NCBI GenBank assembly: GCA_016711805.1
Contig: JADJSH010000011.1
Span: 62,001-126,000, forward strand
Direction of reading: 5' to 3'
Source of the DNA: Bacteroidota bacterium
GTDB taxonomy: Bacteria; Bacteroidota; Bacteroidia; B-17B0; Aurantibacillaceae
DNA: 64,000 nucleotides
Positions 42,240 through 49,845 of this stretch are shown here, one piece after another. Position 1 is the stretch's first letter, and every line of letters starts with the position of its first letter. Position numbers and translations under genes: made by a program. The notes under the pieces were generated by a model, which searched no databases, was not told the DNA's origin, and saw nothing but the letters and a program-made list of their open reading frames with translations.

Positions 42240-42604
42240 TGAAACATCAAAAAGAAAACATATCTGAATACATAAGCAGAGCACTTTTTGTGATTTTGTT
42301 TTTTGTGTCTTTGAGTGTGTTTTCAAGAAAATCTTTTTCCGGAGATAAAACAGATAAACAAAAAATAAGCACTATACAGTTTTCTCAAACTTTGCTCGTT
42401 CAGCAAAATCAAGTAGTGGTTTCTCAGCAAAAGCCCGACTTACTTTTGCATACACTTTTCTCTTTTGCTGAGGTTACAATACATTCAGATGTTTATTTAA
42501 AAACTGTTTTACAAAATAGCCATTCCTATGAACCTGACTCCTTTTGCAGGTTCTTTCATTACCATCATTCTCCTTATAGCGAGGAACCAGAGCTTTTCTG
42601 TTAA
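42239..42604 (+). CDS. Hypothetical protein with His/Cys-rich tail
   Basis: 121 residues from the ATG at 42239, which overlaps the upstream stop. One hydrophobic segment lies near the N-terminus (YISRALFVILFFVSLSVFS). A polar stretch rich in Gln and Ser follows, and the tail is FCRFFHYHHSPYSEEPELFC with three His and two Cys. The tail could bind metal, but no family supports this. A longer frame beginning 11 codons earlier is less likely because it overlaps the previous gene. Confidence 0.58.
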   Translation: MKHQKENISEYISRALFVILFFVSLSVFSRKSFSGDKTDKQKISTIQFSQTLLVQQNQVVVSQQKPDLLLHTLFSFAEVTIHSDVYLKTVLQNSHSYEPDSFCRFFHYHHSPYSEEPELFC

Positions 42605-42626
42605 TTCAATTTTTTAGTGCAAACGC

Positions 42627-42686
42627 GTTATGCCGAACTTGCTTTGGCATCTTGTGGAGTTCTGAAATAATTTCGGGATGACTTAA
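42627..42686. repeat. Intergenic inverted repeat family E
   Basis: GTTATGCCGAACTTGCTTTG on the left pairs imperfectly with TGAAATAATTTCGGGATGAC on the right. Sequences of this kind recur between genes in many Bacteroidota genomes. Only one copy is seen here. Confidence 0.45.
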
Positions 42687-42736
42687 GATGGAGTTTGCAA
42701 AATCAATCTATTTAATAATTTAAAAAAACATTTAAA

Positions 42737-43240
42737 ATGAAAAACCTATTTATATATATGTGTTGTATGATATTATGTATACAATGCAAACAAAAACAAA
42801 TTAATGACACCATCCAATTAAGAGATGGTTTTTATCAGGTAAACAACAAAGGTGTTGATAGCACCAACTTTGGAAACCACCAAGTTCATGAAGTGTCTAT
42901 CGCTTATAATAGTATTTACAATGAGCAGGAGTTTACAAAATTGTTGATTGATACTTCAGATTTTGTGCCTTTGGAACTGGGGCAATTACCAAGCACACAA
43001 AAAGATTCCTTGCAACAAATGCAATTAAGTATTACCTTAAATAAAGATGCAGCAAACAAAATAAAAAAATTCACAGCGCAACGTATCAATAAAGGGTTAG
43101 CTATTGTATTGGATGGCGAAGCCATTACCATGCATAAAGTGAGAGATACCATACAAGGTGGACAAATGGTAATTTCTTTTTGTGGAGAAAATGCTTGTCA
43201 TCAATTATATACTAGAATAAAAGATAACATAAAACATTAA
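42737..43240 (+). CDS. Lipoprotein with SecD P1-head-like domain
   Basis: 167 residues. Signal MKNLFIYMCCMILCIQC with Cys17 as probable lipidation site. The C-terminal half (LNKDAANKIKKFTAQRINKG, then LAIVLDGEAITMHKVRDTI and GGQMVIS) resembles the P1 head of SecD/SecDF, which contacts translocating protein in the periplasm. Here the domain stands alone without the membrane translocase part. Such stand-alone forms occur in Bacteroidota with unknown role. Followed by a strong terminator. Confidence 0.7.
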   Translation: MKNLFIYMCCMILCIQCKQKQINDTIQLRDGFYQVNNKGVDSTNFGNHQVHEVSIAYNSIYNEQEFTKLLIDTSDFVPLELGQLPSTQKDSLQQMQLSITLNKDAANKIKKFTAQRINKGLAIVLDGEAITMHKVRDTIQGGQMVISFCGENACHQLYTRIKDNIKH

Positions 43241-43372
43241 CGACTCAATAGTGTGAATGATGTAACTCTTTCCTACTTTTTTGTAAGATGTTTCTTCTTT
43301 TGTTTTCTCACCTTTACATAAAATAAGGCATGCTTAAACATCTCTTAAATTTTGTTTAGTTTAGAGTACATT

Positions 43373-43407
43373 ACACCTATCAGGAACTCATATAGCCTGA
43401 TAGGTGT
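43373..43407 (+). terminator. Strong intrinsic terminator
   Basis: Perfect 12-base-pair stem ACACCTATCAGG / CCTGATAGGTGT with an 11-base loop and a T-rich tail (TTTGTTTTTT). It lies about 130 bases after the SecD-head lipoprotein gene; nothing else is seen in 43241-43372. Confidence 0.88.
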
Positions 43408-43461
43408 TTTGTTTTTTGGAACGTAGGATTTACATACAGGTAGCTATCGGCACAGCAGGTA

Positions 43462-44435
43462 TTATTTGCAATGTTTGGCTCTTAGGTTTTTTACTTCATC
43501 ACCATAACGTTGTTCAAAGCCGTAATAGTCGGCAAACTTCAAAGTTTCGCAGGCTTCGCTCATTTTATTGGTGGCAATATAAACTAAAGCTAAATTTCGA
43601 TAGGCATAAGAGTTAGTGGGATATAAAGAGATAGAGTAATTAATATCTTTTAATGCAGCAGAGTAATTTTTTAGTTTATAATAGGCGTAACCTCTGTTGT
43701 TATATATCAATCCGTCTTTTGGTTCAAGTTCTAAAGCTTTATTAAAGTAAGTTATTGCAAGAGCAGCACTATCCATTTCGGCATAGCAAAAACCTAAGTT
43801 TACATATCCTCCTACAAAATTTGAATCAAGTTTAATAATTTTTTTAAATGTATTAATGGCTTTATTTTTTTTTCTCCTAGTTCGTCATAAATACCCGCAA
43901 TGTTATTTAGGGTCGCTATTTCGTTAGGATTAAATTCAAGTGCTTTTTCAAAATCTTGTTTTGCGCCTTCAAAATTTCTATTCCCAATTTTTGCGGTCCC
44001 TCTATTTTGAAGGTAGCCAAATTTTGCAGTGTCGGTTTTTGCATACTTAATAGCAAAATTATACATATATATTGCTGAATCAATAAGTCCTCCCGAACCA
44101 TAAAGGTTTCCTGCTCTATTATACACTTCTGCGTTTTTTCTGTTTAAAGGAATAGCTTTTAGTATGGTGTTGATAGCATCTCGTGATCCATATAAATGGA
44201 GTTCTATATCAGCTTTATCCATTAAGTACCATTGATTAGTATCATTTAATTGAATGGCTCTATCAATAAAGGCTAAAGCATTTCTGTAGTCTTTATTTTC
44301 CATTTTAGCGCTTGCCATGTCGGCATACTCTTTGGCAGTTTGTGCCGAAAGAGTAACAGAAAGAAAAATAAAGATGCTGAGGTAGATGTGTTTTATGGTC
44401 ATAAGTAAAAATAATGAAATTGCTTTAAAACTCAT
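43462..44435 (-). pseudogene. TPR-repeat exported protein, one frameshift
   Basis: Two pieces of one gene. 43812-44435 has the signal peptide (best start MTIKHIYLSIFIFLSVTLSAQ, ATG at 44402) and about four TPRs (YADMASAKMENKDYRNALAF, DFEKALEFNPNEIATLNNIA). The frame breaks at an A9 run (plus-strand T9, 43865-43873). One added base gives KKNKAINTFKKIIKLDSNFV and continues into 43462-43776 (FNKALELEPKDGLIYNNRGY, ISLYPTNSYAYRNLALVY). Corrected length is about 310 residues. TPR proteins are scaffolds; partners unknown. The 9-base run makes a sequencing error likely. Confidence 0.75.
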
Positions 44436-44545
44436 AATACGTGATAACTATTTATATTCACTTCTTAGATTTTTAATCTCACCAGGAAGTTAATTGAAAT
44501 AATTTCTTAGATTTATATATGAAATTGTGTTTTAAAACTATTTAA

Positions 44546-45154
44546 ATGGCTCAAATTACTGGTCGACAAAAAAGTGAAGCAAAGAGGATGATTGTTATTT
44601 CGAATCCATCTGTTTGTCATTATTGCAAATCAAAAGGATTGACTGAATCAGATAAGTTTTGTCCTAACTGCGGCTTTCCTCAAAGAGGATCTCAGGCTTT
44701 AATGAAAAACTTTATTTGGAATATTAACAATAAACATACGTTGTTAGATAAACAGAAAAAAGCAGTTAGCAAGGCAAGAAATATCTTATTCGTTTTATCG
44801 GGATTGTTTGCCTTTTTTGCGATTTTATTAGGACTATTAATTGATACTAATATGGCAATACTAATATCTAATTTTGTTGTGTCATTAATATATCTTTCCT
44901 TAGGATTATGGAGTAAACAAAATCCGTTTCCTGCTATTTTGACTGGATTTTTTGTCTACATTTCATTAATGGTAATTAATGCAGTGATTGAACCTACCAC
45001 TCTTTTGAAAGGATTATTTATGAAAGTAATAGTTATTGGAGCATTTGTTTATGGTTATAAAGGGGTTAAAGAATCGGAAGAACTTGAAAAGGAATTGGAG
45101 TCAATAAAAAAAGCAAAAGATTTTACTATACCAGATGAATTGTCAGAAGTGTAA
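44546..45154 (+). CDS. Zinc-ribbon membrane protein
   Basis: 202 residues. The N-terminal zinc ribbon has Cys24, Cys27, Cys39 and Cys42 (CHYC ... CPNC). Hydrophobic segments lie at about 75-93, 97-113, 121-139 and 147-165. The C-terminus is charged and may be a short coiled coil (ESEELEKELESIKKAK). No signal peptide. Its end overlaps the following CPBP gene by 20 bases, so the two are made together. Confidence 0.78.
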   Translation: MAQITGRQKSEAKRMIVISNPSVCHYCKSKGLTESDKFCPNCGFPQRGSQALMKNFIWNINNKHTLLDKQKKAVSKARNILFVLSGLFAFFAILLGLLIDTNMAILISNFVVSLIYLSLGLWSKQNPFPAILTGFFVYISLMVINAVIEPTTLLKGLFMKVIVIGAFVYGYKGVKESEELEKELESIKKAKDFTIPDELSEV

Positions 45155-45860
45155 AGCTGAAAATGCAAAAACTTATAGATATTGTAATAATTGTGGCTCT
45201 AAGCTTTTTGATGAGCCGAAAGATAATTATAATACATCCGTAAATAAAGCTAAAATTTTCTTTTTTATTTTATTAGCATATATAGGATTATTGCATGTTC
45301 TTAAATTTGAAAGTACCTATGTTACATCTTTAGTTTGCGATATAATTTTTGCAGTTATAGTAGTTGTTTTTTTTATTTTGAACTATAGAGTTATCCTTCC
45401 TTTAATTATTTCTAGAATTACTAATTTTAAATTACTATTTATGGTGTTAACGGCATTAATAGCATTAGCATTTTTAGTTTCTTATACGTCTGATTTTTTA
45501 AATCATAACGTATTTAATAGGACTAGCAATAGTTATTATGAACATTATATTAATTCACCCTTTCCTTTATTGTTTTCAATTATTTCTATTGCAGTCTTTC
45601 CTGCTATTTTTGAAGAAATTGCTTTTAGAGGAATTTTGTTTAATGAACTTCAAAAGATTACTTCAGTTAGTGCCACAATAATTATTACCACAGTTTTATT
45701 TACTATTCTACATTTTTCGCTTATTTCTTTTTTGTGGATTTTTCCTATCGGAATGTTGTTTGGTTACTTAAGGGCAAAAAACAACAGTTTATTGTATGGC
45801 ATTATAGGTCATTTTATATATAACTCTAGTATCGTTCTCATTGAATATTTTGGTATATAA
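45135..45860 (+). CDS. CPBP intramembrane protease with N-terminal zinc ribbon
   Basis: 241 residues. N-terminal zinc ribbon (Cys3, Cys6, Cys17, Cys20). The CPBP (Abi) family core has EEIAFRG with Glu160, Glu161 and Arg165, then His193 in ILHFSL and His226 in GIIGHFIYNS, on about six membrane helices. Members include Rce1-type CAAX proteases and bacteriocin-immunity proteins. The second gene of a coupled pair in which both carry a zinc ribbon, so the two may form one membrane complex. Confidence 0.85.
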   Translation: MNCQKCKAENAKTYRYCNNCGSKLFDEPKDNYNTSVNKAKIFFFILLAYIGLLHVLKFESTYVTSLVCDIIFAVIVVVFFILNYRVILPLIISRITNFKLLFMVLTALIALAFLVSYTSDFLNHNVFNRTSNSYYEHYINSPFPLLFSIISIAVFPAIFEEIAFRGILFNELQKITSVSATIIITTVLFTILHFSLISFLWIFPIGMLFGYLRAKNNSLLYGIIGHFIYNSSIVLIEYFGI

Positions 45861-45932
45861 TTTTCTTGATTTTGTGTTTCTTCTTTATGTAAATTCAACA
45901 ATAAATAATTAGATTTGATTGAAATACGATTT

Positions 45933-46475
45933 ATGAAAAGCCTATTATCTGTTATTGTTTTAATTATTATTTGTGCTTCTTGCCGTAAAGAAGTTTCACA
46001 ACAAGAAAAATTCTCTACATTTTTTAATACAATTCCTGATTTAAAGTTGCCTTTTATAACCGATAGTGGCGAGGATTTACAGGCAGTATTTTATCCCGAC
46101 ACTATTTATAATGAGTTTGTAGGCGATAATGTTTATGGGATTTATGGTAAAACTAAAATTAACGATAGCATATTTGGCATCGTGTATTTAAATCCAGGCG
46201 ATATTGTATTTCCTTTGCTAGTAACATATAATTCAACGGGTAAAAAAATTGATGAATTAGCATTACTTAATTTGCCCGGTGGGAGTTCAGGATACAATGC
46301 CAATGGCATCTCTTATCTTGTCATGAAGTCAAATTTAGAAATACAAATTACTGATAGCGTCAATACCTTTGAAAGGGATAGTTTAGAAGAGATTATCGAA
46401 ACTTCTCGAAAAACAGAAGTTATGATTGAAAACTACAAAGTGAACGGTGTTGGTAAAATTATTGCACATGATTAA
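45933..46475 (+). CDS. Hypothetical lipoprotein
   Basis: 180 residues from the ATG at 45933 (a TTG six codons earlier gives a poorer signal). MKSLLSVIVLIIICASC places the lipidation cysteine at Cys17. The mature protein is acidic and beta-prone, with no recognised domain. Its stop overlaps the start of the barstar-like gene by eight bases. Confidence 0.7.
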   Translation: MKSLLSVIVLIIICASCRKEVSQQEKFSTFFNTIPDLKLPFITDSGEDLQAVFYPDTIYNEFVGDNVYGIYGKTKINDSIFGIVYLNPGDIVFPLLVTYNSTGKKIDELALLNLPGGSSGYNANGISYLVMKSNLEIQITDSVNTFERDSLEEIIETSRKTEVMIENYKVNGVGKIIAHD

Positions 46476-46761
46476 GAAGCAGATTTTTATTGAAGGGAAA
46501 AACATTAGGAATTTAGAATCTTTTTTTGTGGAAACGGATCGTGTGTTAACCAAAGATTTAGATTGGGAAACGGGACATAATTTAAATGCCTTTAATGATT
46601 TGTTGTATGGAGGCTTTGGAGTGCATGAGTATGAAGAATCAATTGAATTAATTTGGAAAGATTTTAATGAAAGCCGCAGTTGTTTAACTCAAGACTTACT
46701 ATCGAGTATTTTAGATTTAATTCGTTCCCATCAGCATATAGAGTTAAGGGTAATAGATTAA
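46468..46761 (+). CDS. Barstar-family ribonuclease inhibitor
   Basis: 97 residues from MIKKQIFIEGKNI; an earlier ATG at 46447 lies deep in the preceding gene. GHNLNAFNDLLYGGFG is the barstar core motif and IELIWKDFNESRSCL follows as expected. Barstar blocks barnase-type RNases by covering the active site with an acidic helix. No barnase-type gene is seen next to it, so it is an orphan inhibitor or pairs with a toxin elsewhere. Coupled to the lipoprotein gene. Confidence 0.85.
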   Translation: MIKKQIFIEGKNIRNLESFFVETDRVLTKDLDWETGHNLNAFNDLLYGGFGVHEYEESIELIWKDFNESRSCLTQDLLSSILDLIRSHQHIELRVID

Positions 46762-46791
46762 GCTGAGTTTGAGTCCGTTAATTTGCAGCCC

Positions 46792-46884
46792 TTCATTGCG
46801 AATGGAGTGAAGCAATTTCAAACACAGTTTATTTAATTAAGTATGAGATTGCTTCGTCGATGAAAAAACTCCTCGCTATGACGT
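46792..46884. repeat. Intergenic inverted repeat family D
   Basis: TTCATTGCGAATGGAGTGAA then GCAATTTC on the left; GAGATTGCTTCGTCGATGAA then CTCCTCGCTATGACG on the right. The two halves are imperfect inverted copies, a REP-like element of the CATTGCGAGG...GAAGCAATCTC type common in Bacteroidota. It lies between the barstar gene and the convergent unknown gene. Confidence 0.65.
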
Positions 46885-46916
46885 TGCTGTGGGATTATAA
46901 AATAAGAGGAGCGAGG

Positions 46917-48014
46917 TTATTGTTCCTCTGATTTATCGTTAATTAGTTCAAGGGCATATAGTTTTATTCTGTCACTTTTTTTGAAAATTTGATTTTTTTC
47001 ATAGACTTCTTCTAGAGTTTTGACAGCAATCCATTTGGAGCCAATCATATTATCATTAAATAGTTCTTCGAAAATGTGACTTTTAAAGGATTGTTCTTTA
47101 ATCGAGTCTTTTTCTATTTTCCCATATTCACCTGCTAATTCTATAGCTCTGCAAAGAGGAAGGTGATAGCCAGTAGACATTAGTTTACTATCATTTTCTT
47201 GAATTCTATCTGTCGGTCTTATGAAACCTGAGCAGTAAGGTAATCTATTTTTTTTATTTAGTGTTTCATTTTCAGGGCACACACATAAATTGTTGTCACA
47301 AAGGACAGTTTTCATTTTATCCATTTGCTCTTCAAGATTTGTACTTTGTGACACATATATTGTGCCTTTTTCCCATACTTTATATTGCAAAAAAACAAAT
47401 CTAACTAAGTCGTTTTTTAAATCGTATTGTTCATATATTAAATCTGCTCCAGTAACATGTTCGTCATTATCAGGATGTAAAAACCTAATGCGTAGAATAT
47501 TTTTGTTTTTTAATTTGTAGTCTGTGTAAAAATCATCATCAAAAAGTTTGTCAGCATATGTCGTCCTATCGGCTTTACTATAATCTCGATTTAATATTCT
47601 GTTTTCTGTTAACCTAACTGGTTCCATTTTTTCTCTTGCAACTCTGTGTTCTAAAAGCCTTTTTGTTACGGTGCCTTTAGTAGTATCTTTGTCATGAAGA
47701 TCTTGAAGAGTTTCAATTTGCCTTTCTATTAAATCAATCGCTGATATCTCTTTGCCAGATTCTTTTGATTTAATTTCGGCTAAATCTTTAAAATATTGAA
47801 CTAGTTCGCTATCATTTTTTCTAGAAAGTAAAACAGTAAATTGTTCATACAAATCAGGTGCAATTTCGTTTAATAAACCAAGTGCATTCTCATAAGTTGG
47901 AGGAGTACTTCTTTTATTTGCTAACTGAAGTAAGTCACGGTGAGCAACAATTGTTTGGAAGGCTATATTCCTTCTTTGTTCCTCAGATACTTCTTCATTA
48001 GAAAAATAGCTCAT
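46917..48014 (-). CDS. Unknown protein with possible PD-(D/E)xK-like core
   Basis: 365 residues, no signal peptide, family not recognised. The first 150 residues are helical and highly charged. A segment VTGADLIYEQYD ... RFVFLQYKVWEKG has Asp191 and Gln210-x-Lys212, spaced as in the Mrr-type variant (D ... QxK) of PD-(D/E)xK nucleases. Four cysteines follow (Cys239, Cys244, Cys246, Cys261), then SGFIRPTDRIQ. This could be a nuclease with a metal site, for example in defence or repair, but the reading is by eye. It stands alone between the barstar gene and ftsZ. Confidence 0.7.
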   Translation of the reverse strand: MSYFSNEEVSEEQRRNIAFQTIVAHRDLLQLANKRSTPPTYENALGLLNEIAPDLYEQFTVLLSRKNDSELVQYFKDLAEIKSKESGKEISAIDLIERQIETLQDLHDKDTTKGTVTKRLLEHRVAREKMEPVRLTENRILNRDYSKADRTTYADKLFDDDFYTDYKLKNKNILRIRFLHPDNDEHVTGADLIYEQYDLKNDLVRFVFLQYKVWEKGTIYVSQSTNLEEQMDKMKTVLCDNNLCVCPENETLNKKNRLPYCSGFIRPTDRIQENDSKLMSTGYHLPLCRAIELAGEYGKIEKDSIKEQSFKSHIFEELFNDNMIGSKWIAVKTLEEVYEKNQIFKKSDRIKLYALELINDKSEEQ

Positions 48015-48078
48015 TATTAGTTATTTTATATTTATATATCAAATCTAATCCAATTCTTCTATATTTCCTAAAAACAAA

Positions 48079-48104
48079 AAACCCTCACATTTCTGGGAGG
48101 GTTT
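48079..48104 (-). terminator. Terminator of the dcw operon, after ftsZ
   Basis: Stem AAACCCTC / GAGGGTTT with a ten-base loop. On the minus strand it is followed by a T6GT5 tract, about 20 bases after the ftsZ stop. It marks the end of the division cluster. Confidence 0.8.
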
Positions 48105-48124
48105 CTTTTTTATGGTTGTCATGA

Positions 48125-49702
48125 TTAATCTACGTTATCGTGTAAAAACGAGTTGTTTGGTCTAATCTCATTGTTTTCACCTAAAGTGTAACGAGATACT
48201 TGTGAGTCCGTAGATGGTGTTGAGCTATTTGCATCTAAGTTCACTTGTTTACGTTGCCAAGCAGATGTTTTTTCTAAGTCGTTTAAACCTTCAGGAGTTT
48301 TCATTTTTAAGGTTAACTCTTTTAATTTTTTAATACGCTCTTGTGCCAAACGAATTTGCTCTTCGCGGCTATTGCTTTCGTAACTTGGTGTTTCTTCTTC
48401 TTCAGAAGAAATATCATTAATCACAAATTCTTGCTTTGGCGTTTCAGTTACTTCGTTTGTAAAAGTAGCAGGAGTTTCGTTCACTGGCTCATCTAAAGAA
48501 TACACTTTAAATAATGGTTTTTCTTCTTCCTTCATTTCGTTTACAATTGGAGCAATTGTTTCTTCCACTTTATTGATGATTGGTGTTTCAACTGTTTCTT
48601 CTTTCACAAACACAAATGGTTCGTTTGTTTGAATCTCATCAATAATCGTCGTTTGAACTGGCTCAACTTTAGTTACAGTAGGTTCGTCTAATTTCACAAT
48701 TTTACGTTCTTGGAAAGTTGGTGCTTCGTAACCTGAATTCATTTTGCTGTTAAAGCCTGTTGCTATAATAGTTACAGAAACATTATCACCTAAAGATGGA
48801 TCAGTACCGTAACCAGTAATTAATTCTGCCGTTCCACCAGCTGCTTCTTGAATGAAGTCAGTAATTTCACCAAACTCATCCATTTCAATATCATCGCTTC
48901 CGCTCATGATATTTAATAATACGTGACGAGCACCAGAAATATCGTTATCATTTAATAATGGAGAAATCAAAGCATTCTCTACTGCACGCAAAGCACGTTT
49001 TTCGCCGCTTGCAATAGCAGAACCCATAATAGCTACACCGCTATCTTGCATTACTGTTTTCACATCATTAAAATCCACATTCACATGCATGTGTAAACTA
49101 ATAATTTCTGCAATTGATTTTGCTGCGCTAGTTAATACATTATCTGCGTGAGCAAATGCTTCTGTCATTTTTAAACTTCCGTAGATTTCACGTAATTTAT
49201 CGTTACCAATAACGATTAACGTGTCTACGTATTTCTTCATTTCTTCTAAGCCTTTCTCAGCTTGCTCTCTACGTTTTTTTCCTTCAAAAGAGAAAGGAAT
49301 TGTCACGATACCAACCGTTAAGATGCCTAATTCTTTAGCAATAGACGCAATTACTGGAGCAGCTCCAGTACCAGTACCACCGCCTAAACCAGCTGTGATA
49401 AATACCATTTCGGTATTGTCTTTTAAAATTGCTTTTATTTCTTCAATGCTTTCTAAAGCAGAGTCGCGACCAACCTCAGGTTTTGCACCTGCGCCTAATC
49501 CTCTGGTTAAAGAGTTACCTAATTGTATTTTGTGAGGCACTGGGCTTTTGCTTAATGCCTGTTTATCGGTATTGCATATAATGAAATCAACCCCTTTAAT
49601 TCCTAAACGGAACATGTGGTTAACAGCGTTACTTCCGCCGCCACCAACGCCAATTACTTTAATAATTGAGCTTTCTTCTTGTGGTAATTCAAATTGCATC
49701 AT
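48125..49702 (-). CDS. ftsZ: Cell division GTPase FtsZ
   Basis: 525 residues. GTP-binding signature GGGTGTG is at 107-113 with upstream GVGGGGSNAVNHM, and the T7 catalytic loop is DFNDVKTVMQDSG. After the GTPase core (to about 325) comes a long acidic, Glu/Thr/Pro-rich linker (about 335-505) and a conserved C-terminal peptide ending SFLHDNVD, typical of Bacteroidota. The linker makes the protein much longer than E. coli FtsZ (383). It forms the Z-ring. Last gene of the dcw run. MM at the start leaves the first or second Met open. Confidence 0.97.
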   Translation of the reverse strand: MMQFELPQEESSIIKVIGVGGGGSNAVNHMFRLGIKGVDFIICNTDKQALSKSPVPHKIQLGNSLTRGLGAGAKPEVGRDSALESIEEIKAILKDNTEMVFITAGLGGGTGTGAAPVIASIAKELGILTVGIVTIPFSFEGKKRREQAEKGLEEMKKYVDTLIVIGNDKLREIYGSLKMTEAFAHADNVLTSAAKSIAEIISLHMHVNVDFNDVKTVMQDSGVAIMGSAIASGEKRALRAVENALISPLLNDNDISGARHVLLNIMSGSDDIEMDEFGEITDFIQEAAGGTAELITGYGTDPSLGDNVSVTIIATGFNSKMNSGYEAPTFQERKIVKLDEPTVTKVEPVQTTIIDEIQTNEPFVFVKEETVETPIINKVEETIAPIVNEMKEEEKPLFKVYSLDEPVNETPATFTNEVTETPKQEFVINDISSEEEETPSYESNSREEQIRLAQERIKKLKELTLKMKTPEGLNDLEKTSAWQRKQVNLDANSSTPSTDSQVSRYTLGENNEIRPNNSFLHDNVD

Positions 49703-49845
49703 GGTATGTAGATTTTTGTTGTTTGTATTGTTTGATGTTTATTGTTTCAGGTTTCTTGTCCTGGTTTTATTGTTGTTTGTTTTTTTGCTTCTCGACTCCG
49801 CTCGAAGTGACAATTAACTCATCACTTATAATTCATCTCTCATCA

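Noticed and set aside
42062..42250. 62-residue minus-strand frame
   Set aside because: Antisense to the better-supported 54-residue membrane protein, which has a promoter and coupled neighbour.
43404..43616. 70-residue plus-strand frame
   Set aside because: Starts in a terminator and is antisense to the TPR gene.
49221..49535. 104-residue frame antisense to ftsZ
   Set aside because: A shadow of the conserved ftsZ codons; no support for an own gene. The same applies to frames antisense to recN, fabI and the superoxide dismutase gene.
49798..49820. CTCGACTCCGCTCGAAGTGA as an operator between ftsA and ftsZ
   Set aside because: It resembles a widespread intergenic repeat fragment and lacks clear symmetry or promoter context.
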